Shown: one piece after another, positions 12,060 to 22,708 of the stretch
How the letters are laid out: every line of letters starts with the position of its first letter
Position numbering within the stretch: the first letter of the stretch is position 1
Program-made: the position numbers and the translations under genes
The notes under the pieces: generated by a model
Databases searched by the model: none
What the model was told of the DNA's origin: nothing
What the model saw: only the letters and a program-made list of their open reading frames with translations
DNA from: Aphelenchoides besseyi
Taxonomy: Eukaryota > Nematoda > Chromadorea > Rhabditida > Aphelenchoididae
DNA length: 64,000 nt
NCBI GenBank assembly: GCA_024699855.1
Contig: JAMPIQ010000003.1
Coordinates: forward strand, 5,518,001-5,582,000
Reading direction: 5' to 3'

Positions 12060-12981
12060 ATGAAACTTCTATTTCTTCTGTAAGTTAACGATTACCGCTC
12101 TATTTGATAACTTTGATTTCAGTGGTCTTATCGTTGTTGCTAACGCACAACCAGTTAAGCGATTTGCTGGTTTCGGTCTAGGTGGTTTGAGCACGATTGG
12201 TGGTGGAGTTGGTTGCGTTGTCACCGGTAATCATCTATACGTTAACGGATTGGAAGGTCGTGAGTTGACTGCCGATGAACAACAAGAACTTCGCGATTAC
12301 GAACAAAAATTGGCGGCTGTTCGTAAACAAATCAAATCGATCGTCGAGGAACGTCGACGAAATGGAGAAGCTGGAATCAGTAACGAGAGTCTTAAAAACC
12401 AAAAGACTCCTGAAGCTCCAAAGAAACCATCTTTTTGCAGTAGCGAGGTAAATTATATTTGAGTTCAAACTTGCAATTGCACTTTTGCTTCTTAATACAC
12501 GCTCAACAAATTGACAAGGGAACTCAAATATAACTTACTTCAGGCAACCACTCAATACATCTTCGGTGAGTAATCGAGACTCCTCATCAACGTTGATGAA
12601 CTTGTTTAGATGGATGCAAAGTGCAAAATAATGCAGTCTACGTTGGAAACACTTACGCGCGTAAGTTGACTGAACCGGAAATTGAAGAGTTGAAACAATT
12701 TGACAAGGTTTGATACAGAATCCTTTTCACGATGTTAAGATTGTTTTTAGGAAATGTCCGAATACCAAAAGGCAAGATATTTACTTTAACGAAGATTCTC
12801 GTAAACATTCGTTTACTTATGATTTGATTTTTAGAGTGTTAGTGCCACACTCGAGAGTCAATTGAGTGAGTTGTTCGGTCGTTCTCCCATTAGCCGTGGA
12901 TCAGAAAAGGCCGTCGCTTCGGCTGCCAGCACTCCAGCCGAGCCGCCAAAAACTCCGAACTTCTGCACATTGATCGTGTAA
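12060..12981 (+). CDS. Pepsin-inhibitor-3 (aspin)-like secreted protein, two repeats
   Basis: Six exons (12060-12079, 12123-12447, 12544-12565, 12610-12707, 12751-12771, 12835-12981) encode 210 residues. A signal peptide (MKLLFLLGLIVVANA) is followed by two inhibitor-I33 type repeats. Each repeat begins with Gly-Cys and a short beta pair (GCVVTGNHLYVNG; GCKVQNNAVYVGN). A helix follows (LTADEQQELRDYEQKLA; LTEPEIEELKQFDKEM), and each repeat ends in a Pro-rich PxFC motif (KKPSFC; KTPNFC). The family is nematode-specific. Ascaris PI-3 blocks host pepsin, while others act as self-protecting or allergen-like secreted proteins. The intron after 12771 has a GC donor (AAG then GCAAGA). AATAAA lies at 13045. 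Confidence -1.
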
Positions 12982-13044
12982 AACCGAATCATCCAATGTC
13001 CAATATCACGAATCAACTCGATAATCATTTAAGTGCAATTGTAA

Positions 13045-13050
13045 AATAAA
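13045..13050 (+). terminator. AATAAA poly(A) signal of pepsin-inhibitor gene
   Basis: Canonical hexamer 64 nt after the stop, close to the 3' end of the convergent DAP3 gene. Confidence -1.
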
Positions 13051-13110
13051 TTTTTGCTTTTCTCTTCATTTGTTTCCTAAACAATAAAATCAACAATAAA
13101 CGAAAGGACT

Positions 13111-14520
13111 TCACGTAAACGCGCACAATCTCTCGTAGTTGTATGGATTGAAGCCACTGAGGTAAAAGGTTTGAAGTCGTCCTTCTTTGCTGTTACCTTA
13201 AATAACAAAATTAAACGAAAACTCGCAATCAATCCAACCTTTTGTTATCCATTTCTTGTCGCAGTAATAATCGAAAATGACATCCGCTTCTTGTTTGGTG
13301 TAATGTCGAGTTTCGATTGGAACAAACGGATCAATTGATTCAAAGACCTAAATCATAAGTTGAATTCCTATTATTGGACTTACCTCTTGACCAAATAGTT
13401 CACGTGGTGTAATCAGTGGCACTGTTAAGGTGTCATAGAAATCAGAAATTTCTGCCTGATCAGCCACTATAACACACGCTCCATTTCTCCAATCATTGCG
13501 CAAAAATTTTCTTGTCTGTATCACTATCGACACTTCATCACTGGTGGCCCATGTGAAATCTGCCTTTTTGATTTTCGTTTTTCCATACAAGGAGTTTGCT
13601 TGATCAATTGCAACGAGCAGTTTAATGTTCTTCAACGATGCATGTCGACGTAGTTCACGGAACAGCGCACCAACACAATCCGTCGCGGTGAAAGGCGCAG
13701 AAATACCCTGTAAATAAACATCTAAAAATTTGCATCTTTGGATTTACCATGTCGACGATGTCAGTAACAGGACGTTCAGCCGCAGTTTTCTCGACTTTGG
13801 TCCATGCGTACTCTCGCTCAGTTTTTAGCTCCTAAGACAGTTGTGTTGGCCATAAAATTTCTTCAACTTACATTCAATTTTGACCAAACATGTTGATTTT
13901 GTTGTTTGAATAACTGCAACATTTCCGTAGCATGCAGCGGAATGTCTAAGCGTCCGGGTTTATGGGTTGACAGTTGATGTGGAGTGCGCATTCGGGTCCA
14001 ACGCATAACTAAAACACGATGATTAAACTCAACAAGAACAACGAACTTACCGGTAGGAATATGAACAACGACAAACTGCTCTTGATGAGCGTAGTGAACG
14101 GTTTGATTCAAAGTCATTGTCTTTCCTGTTCCGTATGGACCCCAAAGTACGATTCGAAGCGACGGTTTTTCCGAATTCACACTCTTCAGACAATTGATAA
14201 CCTCAAGCAATGGTGCCCGACACATCCAAACGCACTCTTTGAAAGTGTTCAATTGACTACGATAATGAACGGGAAGTGTTTTGTTGAGATTCAATTCCTC
14301 GCTGATCGCTGCTTCCACTTTGTACAATTTTCCGATATCTGCCATTGAAAATTCGACCTAGACGATTGAAGTAACAAAAATAATACCAGCTAATATCTAC
14401 CGGATTGGTTGAGGCTGTCCAACTCAGATTTCGCATCAAACAACGCACCGAACGAGAAGCAGTCAATCTGCTGCCCAGTAACATTTCAACTTGAAATGTT
14501 TCTAATGTCGAAGCAGTCAT
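13111..14520 (-). CDS. DAP3: Mitochondrial ribosomal protein mS29 / DAP3
   Basis: Seven exons (14520-14401, 14357-14051, 14008-13872, 13831-13748, 13707-13384, 13347-13239, 13196-13111) give 388 residues, the normal family length. The N terminus looks like a mitochondrial presequence. The P-loop GPYGTGKT lies near residue 127. The family-typical block around ELKTEREYAWTK is followed by a Walker B-like strand (IKLLVAIDQAN) and the C-terminal SGFNPYNYERLCAF. DAP3 is a GTP-binding protein of the small mitoribosomal subunit and is implicated in apoptosis. It lies 115 nt downstream of the DOHH stop on the same strand and is convergent with the pepsin-inhibitor gene (129 nt between stops). Confidence -1.
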
Positions 14521-14635
14521 TTAGCTATGCAGATACTTATTGGAAATTCAACCTTTCATTATTCTCGACTAACAAAATCACATAAAAATTTATTCCAAAC
14601 AACAAACTTAACAATCTGTACAGTTTACCAGTGTG

Positions 14636-15783
14636 TTATTTTGCTATCGACGCGTATTGAAATGCATCGCTCTTTTCGTATTCTGCCATATCCAACGCCA
14701 CCTCACAACTTTCTCGAACAACACGCTAAAAGTTGTGGAAGTCAATCAGAGAACTTTGAATTCACTCACTTCCTGATCTTTTGCGTACTCCTTCAATAAT
14801 TCCTCACATTCTTCTGTTGCAATAGAGCCGAGAGCTTCAGCACATTCATGTCGAACCATGTAGTTTTCATTCGGATTACGAAGACCATCACTCAGTTCTT
14901 TTATGGTCAACGGTGATTGAATTTGACCCAAAACATAAGCCACTTCGTGACGAAACAGCGCACTGTCTTCACAATACAAACCTGAAACACAAAACTAATC
15001 TAATAATTTACAGTTTTTTACCTTGAGCTAACGCTTTTATTGATTCGGGTGTATTTAAGTTCCTTAATGCAAACATCGCTCGATATCGCTCCCATAACGA
15101 CCGGTTCATATCAATCAGCGTGTTTCCTAATTCGCCAACGTTCTCGACTTCAGCAGCAGGCGTTGGATCTAGAAATTTTACGATTTACAATCTCAAAAAT
15201 GAACATACCAACTGAATCATACGCTGAGTTTTTTCCAGGATCATTTTTCTTATCTTCTAACCACTGAATTCGCGCCAACGCCAACATACAAGTTTCAGCG
15301 ACTTCTGGACATTGATCTTTGGAATATTCCTCCAAAATATTAGCAACTCGTGGATCACCAATTGCTCCCAACGCTTCTCCTGCTTCATGACGTACCATTG
15401 GCTCTAAAGTATAAGTCCAGAGAAAAAATGGAACGTTTCCTACCTTGTCGTTCATTTTTCAACGTTTCCGTAAGAACTGGAATGGCGGCCGGATTCTGCA
15501 TTTGTCCCAAACAATAAGCGAGTTCGTGCTTCAGAAGTGCAGACGAATCATCCAGTGCTTTTCCAATCCAGTAGACCGAACGATCGCATTTTATGTTCCG
15601 AAGTACGAATAACGCGCGAAACCGAACAGCAAGCGGTTTACTTAATGAAACATTAGAACGGTTTCATCGCAATTCCAAATACCTTTGATCGTTCAACACT
15701 CGACCTGTTGAATCTACATAGTCAGTCGTAATACCATCGGCATAAGTTGTAAAGCTTCCCGGCTCGGGAATAACTTCGTTCAT
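14636..15783 (-). CDS. DOHH: Deoxyhypusine hydroxylase (HEAT-repeat di-iron enzyme)
   Basis: Six exons (15783-15683, 15640-15444, 15403-15209, 15168-15022, 14981-14770, 14725-14636) encode 313 residues. The protein is two halves of HEAT-like repeats. All four His-Glu pairs that bind the di-iron centre are present: [39 protein letters not shown] and [13 protein letters not shown]. The C terminus ([10 protein letters not shown]...FQYAS) is family-typical. The cytosolic enzyme hydroxylates deoxyhypusine on eIF5A, the last step of hypusine synthesis. It sits between a BRI3-like gene (234 nt upstream) and DAP3 (115 nt downstream), all on one strand. Confidence -1.
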
Positions 15784-16016
15784 TCTTAACAAAAACTAAA
15801 AGATAGAAACCAAAAGGCCTTCCGACAAAATTCAATGGACGCGAAATTTCAGTCATGGATTTAAAGGCCAAAACGGAGAATCAATCGATGAGTAAGAGGG
15901 CGATCAGATTCGTGAATTTTTATTTTCACATCAAATTACACTGTTAAACAAACGTTCGCATAAAAAGAGAACCCGTTGGGGGAAGTTGAATTTCGTTAGT
16001 GATCCCTAGACACTCA

Positions 16017-16424
16017 TCATTGTGTCTGATGGTCGTTGGGCTGAACAGGCGCTTCGAATTGATGTTTTTTAAGAGAAGATTGCAAGGCTTCTGCTCGTTG
16101 ATATTGATGGTAGTATTTGTAGGTCTGTACGATTCTCGGAATGGATCCATCAGCAACAATCACCTAAAACGAAAAAATGAACAGAAACGAAAAATGTCAG
16201 AATTTACATCAATGTCGCAGTTCGGACAGTGAAGACGTTTTCGGCGTCGCACAAAACAAATGCACGGGAAGCAGAAGATCGCTGATAGGAAGCCTCGTAA
16301 GGTCCATTTCTCGTCGACGAAATTCTGACACGACGGACAGGTGCGGCGGATTCTCATTTTCGTTTTGATGATCTCTGCAAAACAACGAACAATCAACGAA
16401 CGTTTCCATCTCATTACCGTCCAT
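16017..16424 (-). CDS. BRI3-like small zinc-ribbon membrane protein
   Basis: Three exons (16424-16418, 16374-16208, 16163-16017) encode 106 residues. The 7-nt first coding exon holds only ATG GAC G. The core is CPSCQNFVDE, a hydrophobic segment (FLSAIFCFPCICF), a basic turn, and CPNC. This CxxC / membrane-insert / CPNC layout is that of brain protein I3 and LITAF-like proteins of lysosomal or endosomal membranes. The second half (about 50 residues) is polar, rich in Gln and Tyr, and unlike BRI3. It is first in a minus-strand series with DOHH and DAP3. The family call is moderately sure and the function is unknown. Confidence -1.
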
Positions 16425-16607
16425 TTTATTAGCAAAATTTAGTGAAACAAAAGCTCATGTGTTAGCACATGAAACATTGAAAGTTTGTGACAAAAATCGG
16501 ACGTTTCAAAAACCCTCGCTGATTCATTTTCCCCACTTTTTAGTTGACTTTTTAAGCTTCCGATCAGAAACAAAACGAAAAATAATCAATGGAAAACGAA
16601 CTTACCA

Positions 16608-16778
16608 ATGGAAAAGATATTTCGACGAGTGCGCGAAGTCGACCAGCAGTTTCAACGCTGCCACAAAGAAAATCCCTCCGCTGTTTGTCGAATTCACCCA
16701 CACGCTACCAGCGAGCAGTGGGTCACGTTCTGTGATTACAAAGTCAATGAGCTTCGAGAAACTGCGCCGAACACCTAA
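16608..16778 (+). CDS. Possible 56-codon protein, uncertain
   Basis: An ATG-initiated frame (MEKIFRRVREVDQQFQRC...) reads to a stop at 16778 with plausible composition and four Cys. Two other frames are also open across this stretch, one from 16459 to 16887. I cannot decide which, if any, is translated. No family is recognised. It is kept only because it starts about 180 nt from the divergent BRI3-like gene and could share its promoter. Confidence -1.
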   Translation: MEKIFRRVREVDQQFQRCHKENPSAVCRIHPHATSEQWVTFCDYKVNELRETAPNT

Positions 16779-16894
16779 AAGTGTTGAGGTTGTTTTCGAC
16801 GGTCAACAATCGCAAATACCGAGTCAATTAGCTCTCGACGTGAAAGTAAACGAACCAAGGATGGAACAAAAAACAACCGATAGATAAGAAGCAA

Positions 16895-17122
16895 ATGAAA
16901 TTCGTAAACATAAACAAAGTTAATGAAAATCAATTAAACGATCAGCCACTTTTTGATGTTAATTATGAGATTGAAGGTAGAAACTTTGAGAATAAGCCAA
17001 AAAGTCCATTTGGTTCGTTATTTCTAGTCGAAAACCCATTTTCACCTTGTAAACAAAATCATGCAGAGAGACAGCCGATCAAAGATCACATGTGTGTCCC
17101 ACGTGTGCAATTAAACGGCATT
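16895..17122 (+). other. Short ORF, uncertain
   Basis: 76 codons from an ATG, rich in Asn, without a recognisable motif. The codons look slightly more protein-like than their surroundings, but there is no splice or domain support. Confidence -1.
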
Positions 17123-17125
17123 TAA

Positions 17126-18583
17126 AGTTTTTATGCGTGTGAAAAATTTGAATTCATGCTCATTTTAACCTCATGAATTAAGATCACTTTGTTAAGGAGA
17201 ATAAACATAAGATGTTCGGGTGACGAACAAGCTGATTGGTGTCGTGACAAGACAGAATCGCTTTGACTATGGACGGAACGGTGCTTTATTCAGGTTAAAG
17301 CAAGTTTAAATACAATTCTTACAACAATAAAAGGTGTGCTTGGGCGGGGTGTTTACAAGCAAATGTTCCAGATGGGTGGCCTTTTAATGTGTTTTGGAGA
17401 TAGATTCAGGATACAATAGATTTAATAGTCGGCAATAAAACTTTGAGGCATGTTTGCCTATGCTCCGGGATGAGCATCGCAAACACAACTTTGTGATCTG
17501 TGACCGAATAATGGGTTTGGATAAATAAGAACTTAGAAAATGTGCGTTTCAATTCGCGCTCTCATTAGAGTCGCGACAATTGGACAGCAAATGAACTGTT
17601 AATTTTGAGATAAACAGTTGAGTTTGTGAGTTGAATATTTCAATCGGACAAACGGTCATCAATAAAGATCGGATGTAATTTACGTTTTGATCAACTTTGA
17701 GTTGGTTTTCGAGTTTTCCGCGATAACAGCTGAATTACAACTGAAAGTGTAAGTAATTGAAAAAGTTTTAACTGAAGCACTGAAGTTCTTTCACACGCAA
17801 TCACAACTTGCGGAGAAGGTTAATCTCCTAAAATGTCGTACAAACCGTTTAAGCTCGAAAATCACTACAACTTGTATTGAGTTGAGGTCCAACATGAACT
17901 CTGCACTGTTAGCCAATCGTCGATTACTGTTGATGGTTGAAGACGTAAAATGAACATGAAGCTATGAAGCAATGAATCTCATTAACAACTTTACCTACCA
18001 AACGGTCATTGAGTCAGTGAAACGACTCATTTCAGGAATCAACAGGTTTAGTGGAGAAGTCGCTGAACTATGTAATGGCCAGTTAGTTTCGTTTATTTCA
18101 ATTAGCATATTTTGAATCATAATATTCGAGTATAGTCGTTACGTGTGAAATTGGAGCGGTTCTCGTAGAATAAACAAATGAACGATGAATCTGTTTACCA
18201 TCTGCTTATACAACTTCAACGTGATTGCTGCACTTGATAGGTTCACTAAAAATCAGAAGTGAGATTCCAAACAGATAACTATTCTGCAGCTGATTTTAAA
18301 TTCACCAAATAGATGTTCTCTATTCTACAAAAGAAACTCAGCAAATATTTTTACGTTGAATCAAACCGGAGAGATTTCTGCCGTTTATCGGAGTTTTTTG
18401 TTCAAATGATACAACAACATTGTGAGCCCTAGTTTGAATCTTGCAATGCAAATACGTAGATGTCGGAATCCACCAAGTTTTGATGTTGTTTAATTTCCAT
18501 AATTCCAGTTTACAAATTCGGTTTTTTGTCTTTCATTCCTGTGTTTTCTTTTCTCTAAAGCCAGTTTGCTTTGGTTTTTGGCG
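17126..18583. other. Intergenic, 1.5 kb, no gene recognised
   Basis: AT-rich sequence upstream of the BTB gene with stops in all frames and no repeat or RNA gene that I can see. Confidence -1.
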
Positions 18584-20672
18584 ATGATTTCAAGCGTTAA
18601 CGATGATTTTGATTTATCGGATTCAGTAGGTGATCACTGATACTCGCACTGGAACATGATTTCAGGATGTGTCAACGGCAAATGATGACCTCGATGTTGA
18701 GATCGAAGGTTTGAGCACTGCTCTGACTCTCGATGATAAAATGGACAAGCTTGCTGCCCCACTTTATTACTTTGGAGTTCATACAGAAGACGGACATATG
18801 GAAGCTCGCGCACTTTCACGAGACAAACTTCGAGTTTCGCTAGGTGAAATCGACTTGTGTATTCACGCTAACGAAGACGCGTCGGAGATGATCATTTACA
18901 GTGAAGCAGCTAATGGCGAAAGAGCTGACTGGTTTCTGTTGGCCCAAGTTCGTTTTCGTACGGGTATTGCCGATCCGAATATTCCGTTGGATGTTGTGGA
19001 TTCGGACGTTTTCTTGTTCAGTCCATACGCCAAACCAATTACTCTTCAGCTTCGTGGTTTGCACATGGCTCGCATACGTATGGACTTGCGCTACATTTAC
19101 AAGGTGAGTAGAAATTACTAGCAAGCTCTCTTAAACCTTATTGTTTGTGGCGTTTTCATAAACTCGACAACTTCACGAACGGAGATCTGATCTTGCAATT
19201 CGGTAATAATGCGGAAATACAAACCTACCGCAGTTTGTTGGCTTTTCATTCGCCATTGATGGGTAAAAGAAATCATAATTAAGAGTTCTTGAAACCAAGA
19301 TTTCAGAAGCAATAATTAGCAAATCAGCGGTCAAAAATGCCGACGACAAACTTGTTCTTCAAATGCCTGTCGAAGATTTGGCAGCTTTTCGCGAGTTGCT
19401 CTATCAAATTTATCCGAATCAGCGTCCAGTTTACGCCAATTTTCGTCAATTGTGCTACGCAGCGGTTAAATACGGATTCAAGCAAATCGAAGCCAAAGCT
19501 ATCGACTATTTTGTTGCTTATGAACACGTGAGCTGTTTGGCTACAGAATCGTAAAGCACCTCAACCTTTTAGTTGTCTTTCGAGCAAAAAGTCAAAGATG
19601 CTGTGGAAATGAAGATGTTTGAAGCGGCAAAGAAAGTCGTTTACAATGCTGAGAAGAAAGGCCTTTGGAGTTACTTGATTTCGCGCGGTTTTGACCCGAA
19701 AGAAACCTTCGGTGAAGATGTGTACTTCAACATAGTTTGTCCGGCCGTCACGTTGGTTGGTTATATCGAATATGACTCCATATCTCGATCATTTGTAGGC
19801 TAAACGCTCCAATTCCGATACGCTTTATAAAGTTCATGAACAATTTGACACCTACAATTCCCAACGTTTGACTTCGCATTCGATTAAGATTCTGCTTGCT
19901 GGACACACTTTTTACGCCAACTACGGATTCATGGCCATTCACAATTTGGAATATTTTGGACGTGGAGATTCGGGTATAATTGTTAAAGGAAAATACAAAG
20001 TTGAATATTTTAGGAGAATACTTTCCGCATGTTACCATCGAATTACGTCAGGCACTTCAAAAAGCAGATCTTACAGTCGAAAAACTCCTGGAAACGCTTT
20101 TGAATTTCATTCATCGACAAAATTATCTGCTTCCACAGGAGTGTATTCGTCCGATGCTCATCTTTGCCAATGTTCATCGTATGCCGTATATTCGTCTTGC
20201 AATGGAAGATGTTTGTTCGAACTCAACTTCATCAAACATTCGTTTCTCTAGGCTCTTTTGATGGAACCGCCAGTTGGTGTGCCTCATTTGTTGGAACATT
20301 TTCAATTGGCCGAACAATGTGATTTGCCCAATTTGATGCGAGCTTCGTTATTGCGTGTGGAAAACTCGTAAGTGATCAGAATGCGTGTTAATGAACGTCC
20401 TTATATTTAGGTGCCACAAAACTGCCGATCACATGATTCAATGTACACAATTCGAACACGAATTGAGCCTTCAAACTCAACAAATGATTTGCGATCGTTT
20501 ATGCAGCGGTTGGGCGGTGGATAAGCGTAATTTGGGTAGTCGAGTTCCGACTAAGAACTTGGTGCGTTTGCTCAGTCTCAACGATGGTGGATATGTAGAC
20601 GAAAAAGATGATCGTTTGCATTCGTTGTACGAAATCAACTCGGAAACGGCCTTTGGTAATGTCGTCAATTGA
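18584..20672 (+). CDS. BTB-domain protein (MATH-BTB-like, tandem)
   Basis: Nine exons (18584-18625, 18666-19103, 19160-19262, 19307-19527, 19573-19755, 19799-19973, 20014-20210, 20252-20367, 20411-20672) give 578 residues. An acidic N terminus leads into a beta-rich domain that may be a divergent MATH domain (DWFLLAQVRFRTG). A BTB-like fold follows (NGDLILQFGNNAEIQTYRSL, LLAFHSPLM, PVEDLAAFRELLYQIYP), then a second BTB-like unit (SIKILLAGHTFYANYGF). Such proteins usually bridge substrates to Cullin-3 ligases; that role is inferred. The acceptor of exon 3 is abnormal: the right phase begins after TTTTCAT, not CAG. A 44-nt intron 19078-19121 is an alternative. AATAAA is at 20711. Confidence -1.
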
Positions 20673-20710
20673 GTTTATTTGTGTTGGAAATGTAAGGCGT
20701 TTTTATTTCG

Positions 20711-20716
20711 AATAAA
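20711..20716 (+). terminator. AATAAA poly(A) signal of BTB gene
   Basis: Canonical hexamer 39 nt after the stop, in the short convergent gap to the TEX264-like gene. Confidence -1.
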
Positions 20717-20794
20717 TTGAAAGGCATTAAATGGCAATGAGATTGGAAAAAATTGATTTCTAACCGTCGTAAGGCACCTGTTGATTTCTGGTTC

Positions 20795-21657
20795 TTAAGC
20801 TTCGATATCTTGAGACGTTTCATCGTCGACATCTCCTCCAATCGAAGACATTTCTTCTTCGTCACTAACATCCGTTTCACTGTCACTATTGCGAATGGAA
20901 GAGATCTTAAGTTCGAGTTCGTCAGTCGAAATGACCTAAAAGTATGCTCAGCGTTCAAACAGGGTTCAAGATAGGAGACTCACTTCTGGAACAATGAACT
21001 CGTTGACGTGATCAAGCGGACAGAAAACCACAAGCTCGTCGTTTGCGACAACTTCAACGGTCAAACGACAACGAACGCGTTGTTCGTCGATGAAGTTGTT
21101 AACTGCCGGATAAGTATGATTGACCAAATGCAAGTACGAGAAGAAGCCATTGAATTTTTGTCTGTAATTCGAAGACGTTCAAATACAAAAAGCATTTATC
21201 TCACTTGCAAACTACGGACCGTTCTACTGCCGGAACAGTCATTCGCTCGAAACCCCAACGAGTTAAGTTGGTTGCAAAGTTCTCGTCGAAAAGCGGTCGT
21301 TTATCGATGGAATAAACGACACCCAATGCTGATTGACACAACTCATCCCGTGTTTCTTTGGGATTGTCATAGTAAATGGCAATAATCTTCGCTCCTTCCG
21401 GCACAAGACCTTTGACTTCTTTTGCATGCGTAGCAGACTGAGAATATCCACCCACATGATGTTTGTAGAAAATCTCGAGACTTTTACACAGCAGTTCAGG
21501 CTTTTCATGAATTTCGACCTGAAGATACGAATAGAAAACTGAAACTGAACGGAATAGCACTCACAATAGTCGAATCCCAATATCCCGAATTGCGAAGCTT
21601 TCGCAAAATAACCAACACGGTTATCGCCAGAACTCCAAACAACAACACGGCGATCAT
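20795..21657 (-). CDS. TEX264: TEX264-like ER membrane protein
   Basis: Four exons (21657-21565, 21518-21205, 21161-20984, 20935-20795) give 241 residues. A TTTTCCAG acceptor ends exactly before the ATG, so there is a 5' UTR intron. An N-terminal membrane anchor (MIAVLLFGVLAITVLVIL) is followed by a GyrI-like domain with IIAIYYDNPKETRDELCQSA, matching the IAVYYDNP...C(R/A)xAVG block of TEX264. The domain ends VFCPLDHVNEFIVPEV. The last 50 residues are acidic and Ser-rich. Mammalian TEX264 is an ER-phagy receptor that binds LC3/GABARAP through a C-terminal LIR. I see no aromatic-x-x-aliphatic core in this tail. It is convergent with the BTB gene and divergent from NURF301-N. Confidence -1.
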
Positions 21658-22708
21658 CTGGAAAAATAAACCGAAAAATCTAAACAACTCGACTTTTCAG
21701 CGATAACACGACAACTGAAAGAGAAAACACGTGATCGATCGGAACGAACAATCGACGAATCACGCCTTCAAACCATCGCTGTATGGCCAATTGCAAACTA
21801 AACTCACGAATCAAGAGTCAATGACGAAGTAAATTTCCACGGAACAAAGTGATCACAAGTAAAAGTTTTGACTGACGTTAAAATAAACGGAGACGAGCAG
21901 AAGACCGGTCGCAGCTGTGTTTCGGGAACAAGAGGCGGAGAGTGTTTTCGGTTCTTCTTTACAGCAACCGGAATGCTTGAGGCCCGAAATACGATTGACA
22001 TTTGGGCGCGCGAATGATTGAAACCTTGCCGCTGATCGACGTAAAGTCGAATCGACTGCTAAACAGACAACAACGAGCTGATTCCGTCGATGAATTCACT
22101 TTCAAAAAAGTTACAAAGTCCAACAAAAACAAACAAATTCACCAATTGTACCTCTCAATTTGAAGTTTTGCACGATAAATGATCAGGCATTCTACTGACA
22201 CATTACTTGGTCATTACAAGGAACATCGACGTGCTTGTGGTTTTTGTAGTTTTTTAGGAAATTTGCGATTCTTTCGCGCGCTTTCCTTTGCAGCGTCTTT
22301 CTCTCCCATGAATGACGTGCGCCAAAACGTCCGCTCTCTCGACGCGGCTTCTAGTTTCTTTTCCCCTCCGCCATGAGTGTGGTGTTTTGCTGCGTTGTTC
22401 GCGTCCGTCTATCGAAGAGAAAAAACCCACAGACTCAACGGACACAAAAAAGCGTCACTGCTTCCACGCCGTCGTCTTTTCGACCTCGAAAGTTTCGAAA
22501 TTTCTATAACAACCCAGGAATTATTCGCAGAAAATATTCAAATTAATTACTCGGCATAATCTCTTTCTTTTGCGCGCAGATCTACGCTCCGTTTTCAATC
22601 TACGGTAATCGTTTTTTTGCCAACTCTAACCCTCATTCTCGCGATGTCAACTGTTTTTTTACGCGTTTACTTACGAATTTTACGCACATTCGAATCGAAT
22701 TCCAGGCG
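21658..22708. promoter_or_regulatory. Divergent intergenic region (TEX264-like / NURF301-N)
   Basis: About 1 kb between two genes that point away from each other. It contains GC-richer patches and several short ORFs but no recognisable gene. It must hold both promoters. A TTCCAG acceptor ending at 22705 suggests that the NURF gene also has a 5' UTR intron or trans-splice site. Confidence -1.

Noticed and set aside
16459..16887. 142-codon plus-strand ORF
   Set aside because: Three frames are open here at once. The long one starts with unlikely composition and has no motif.
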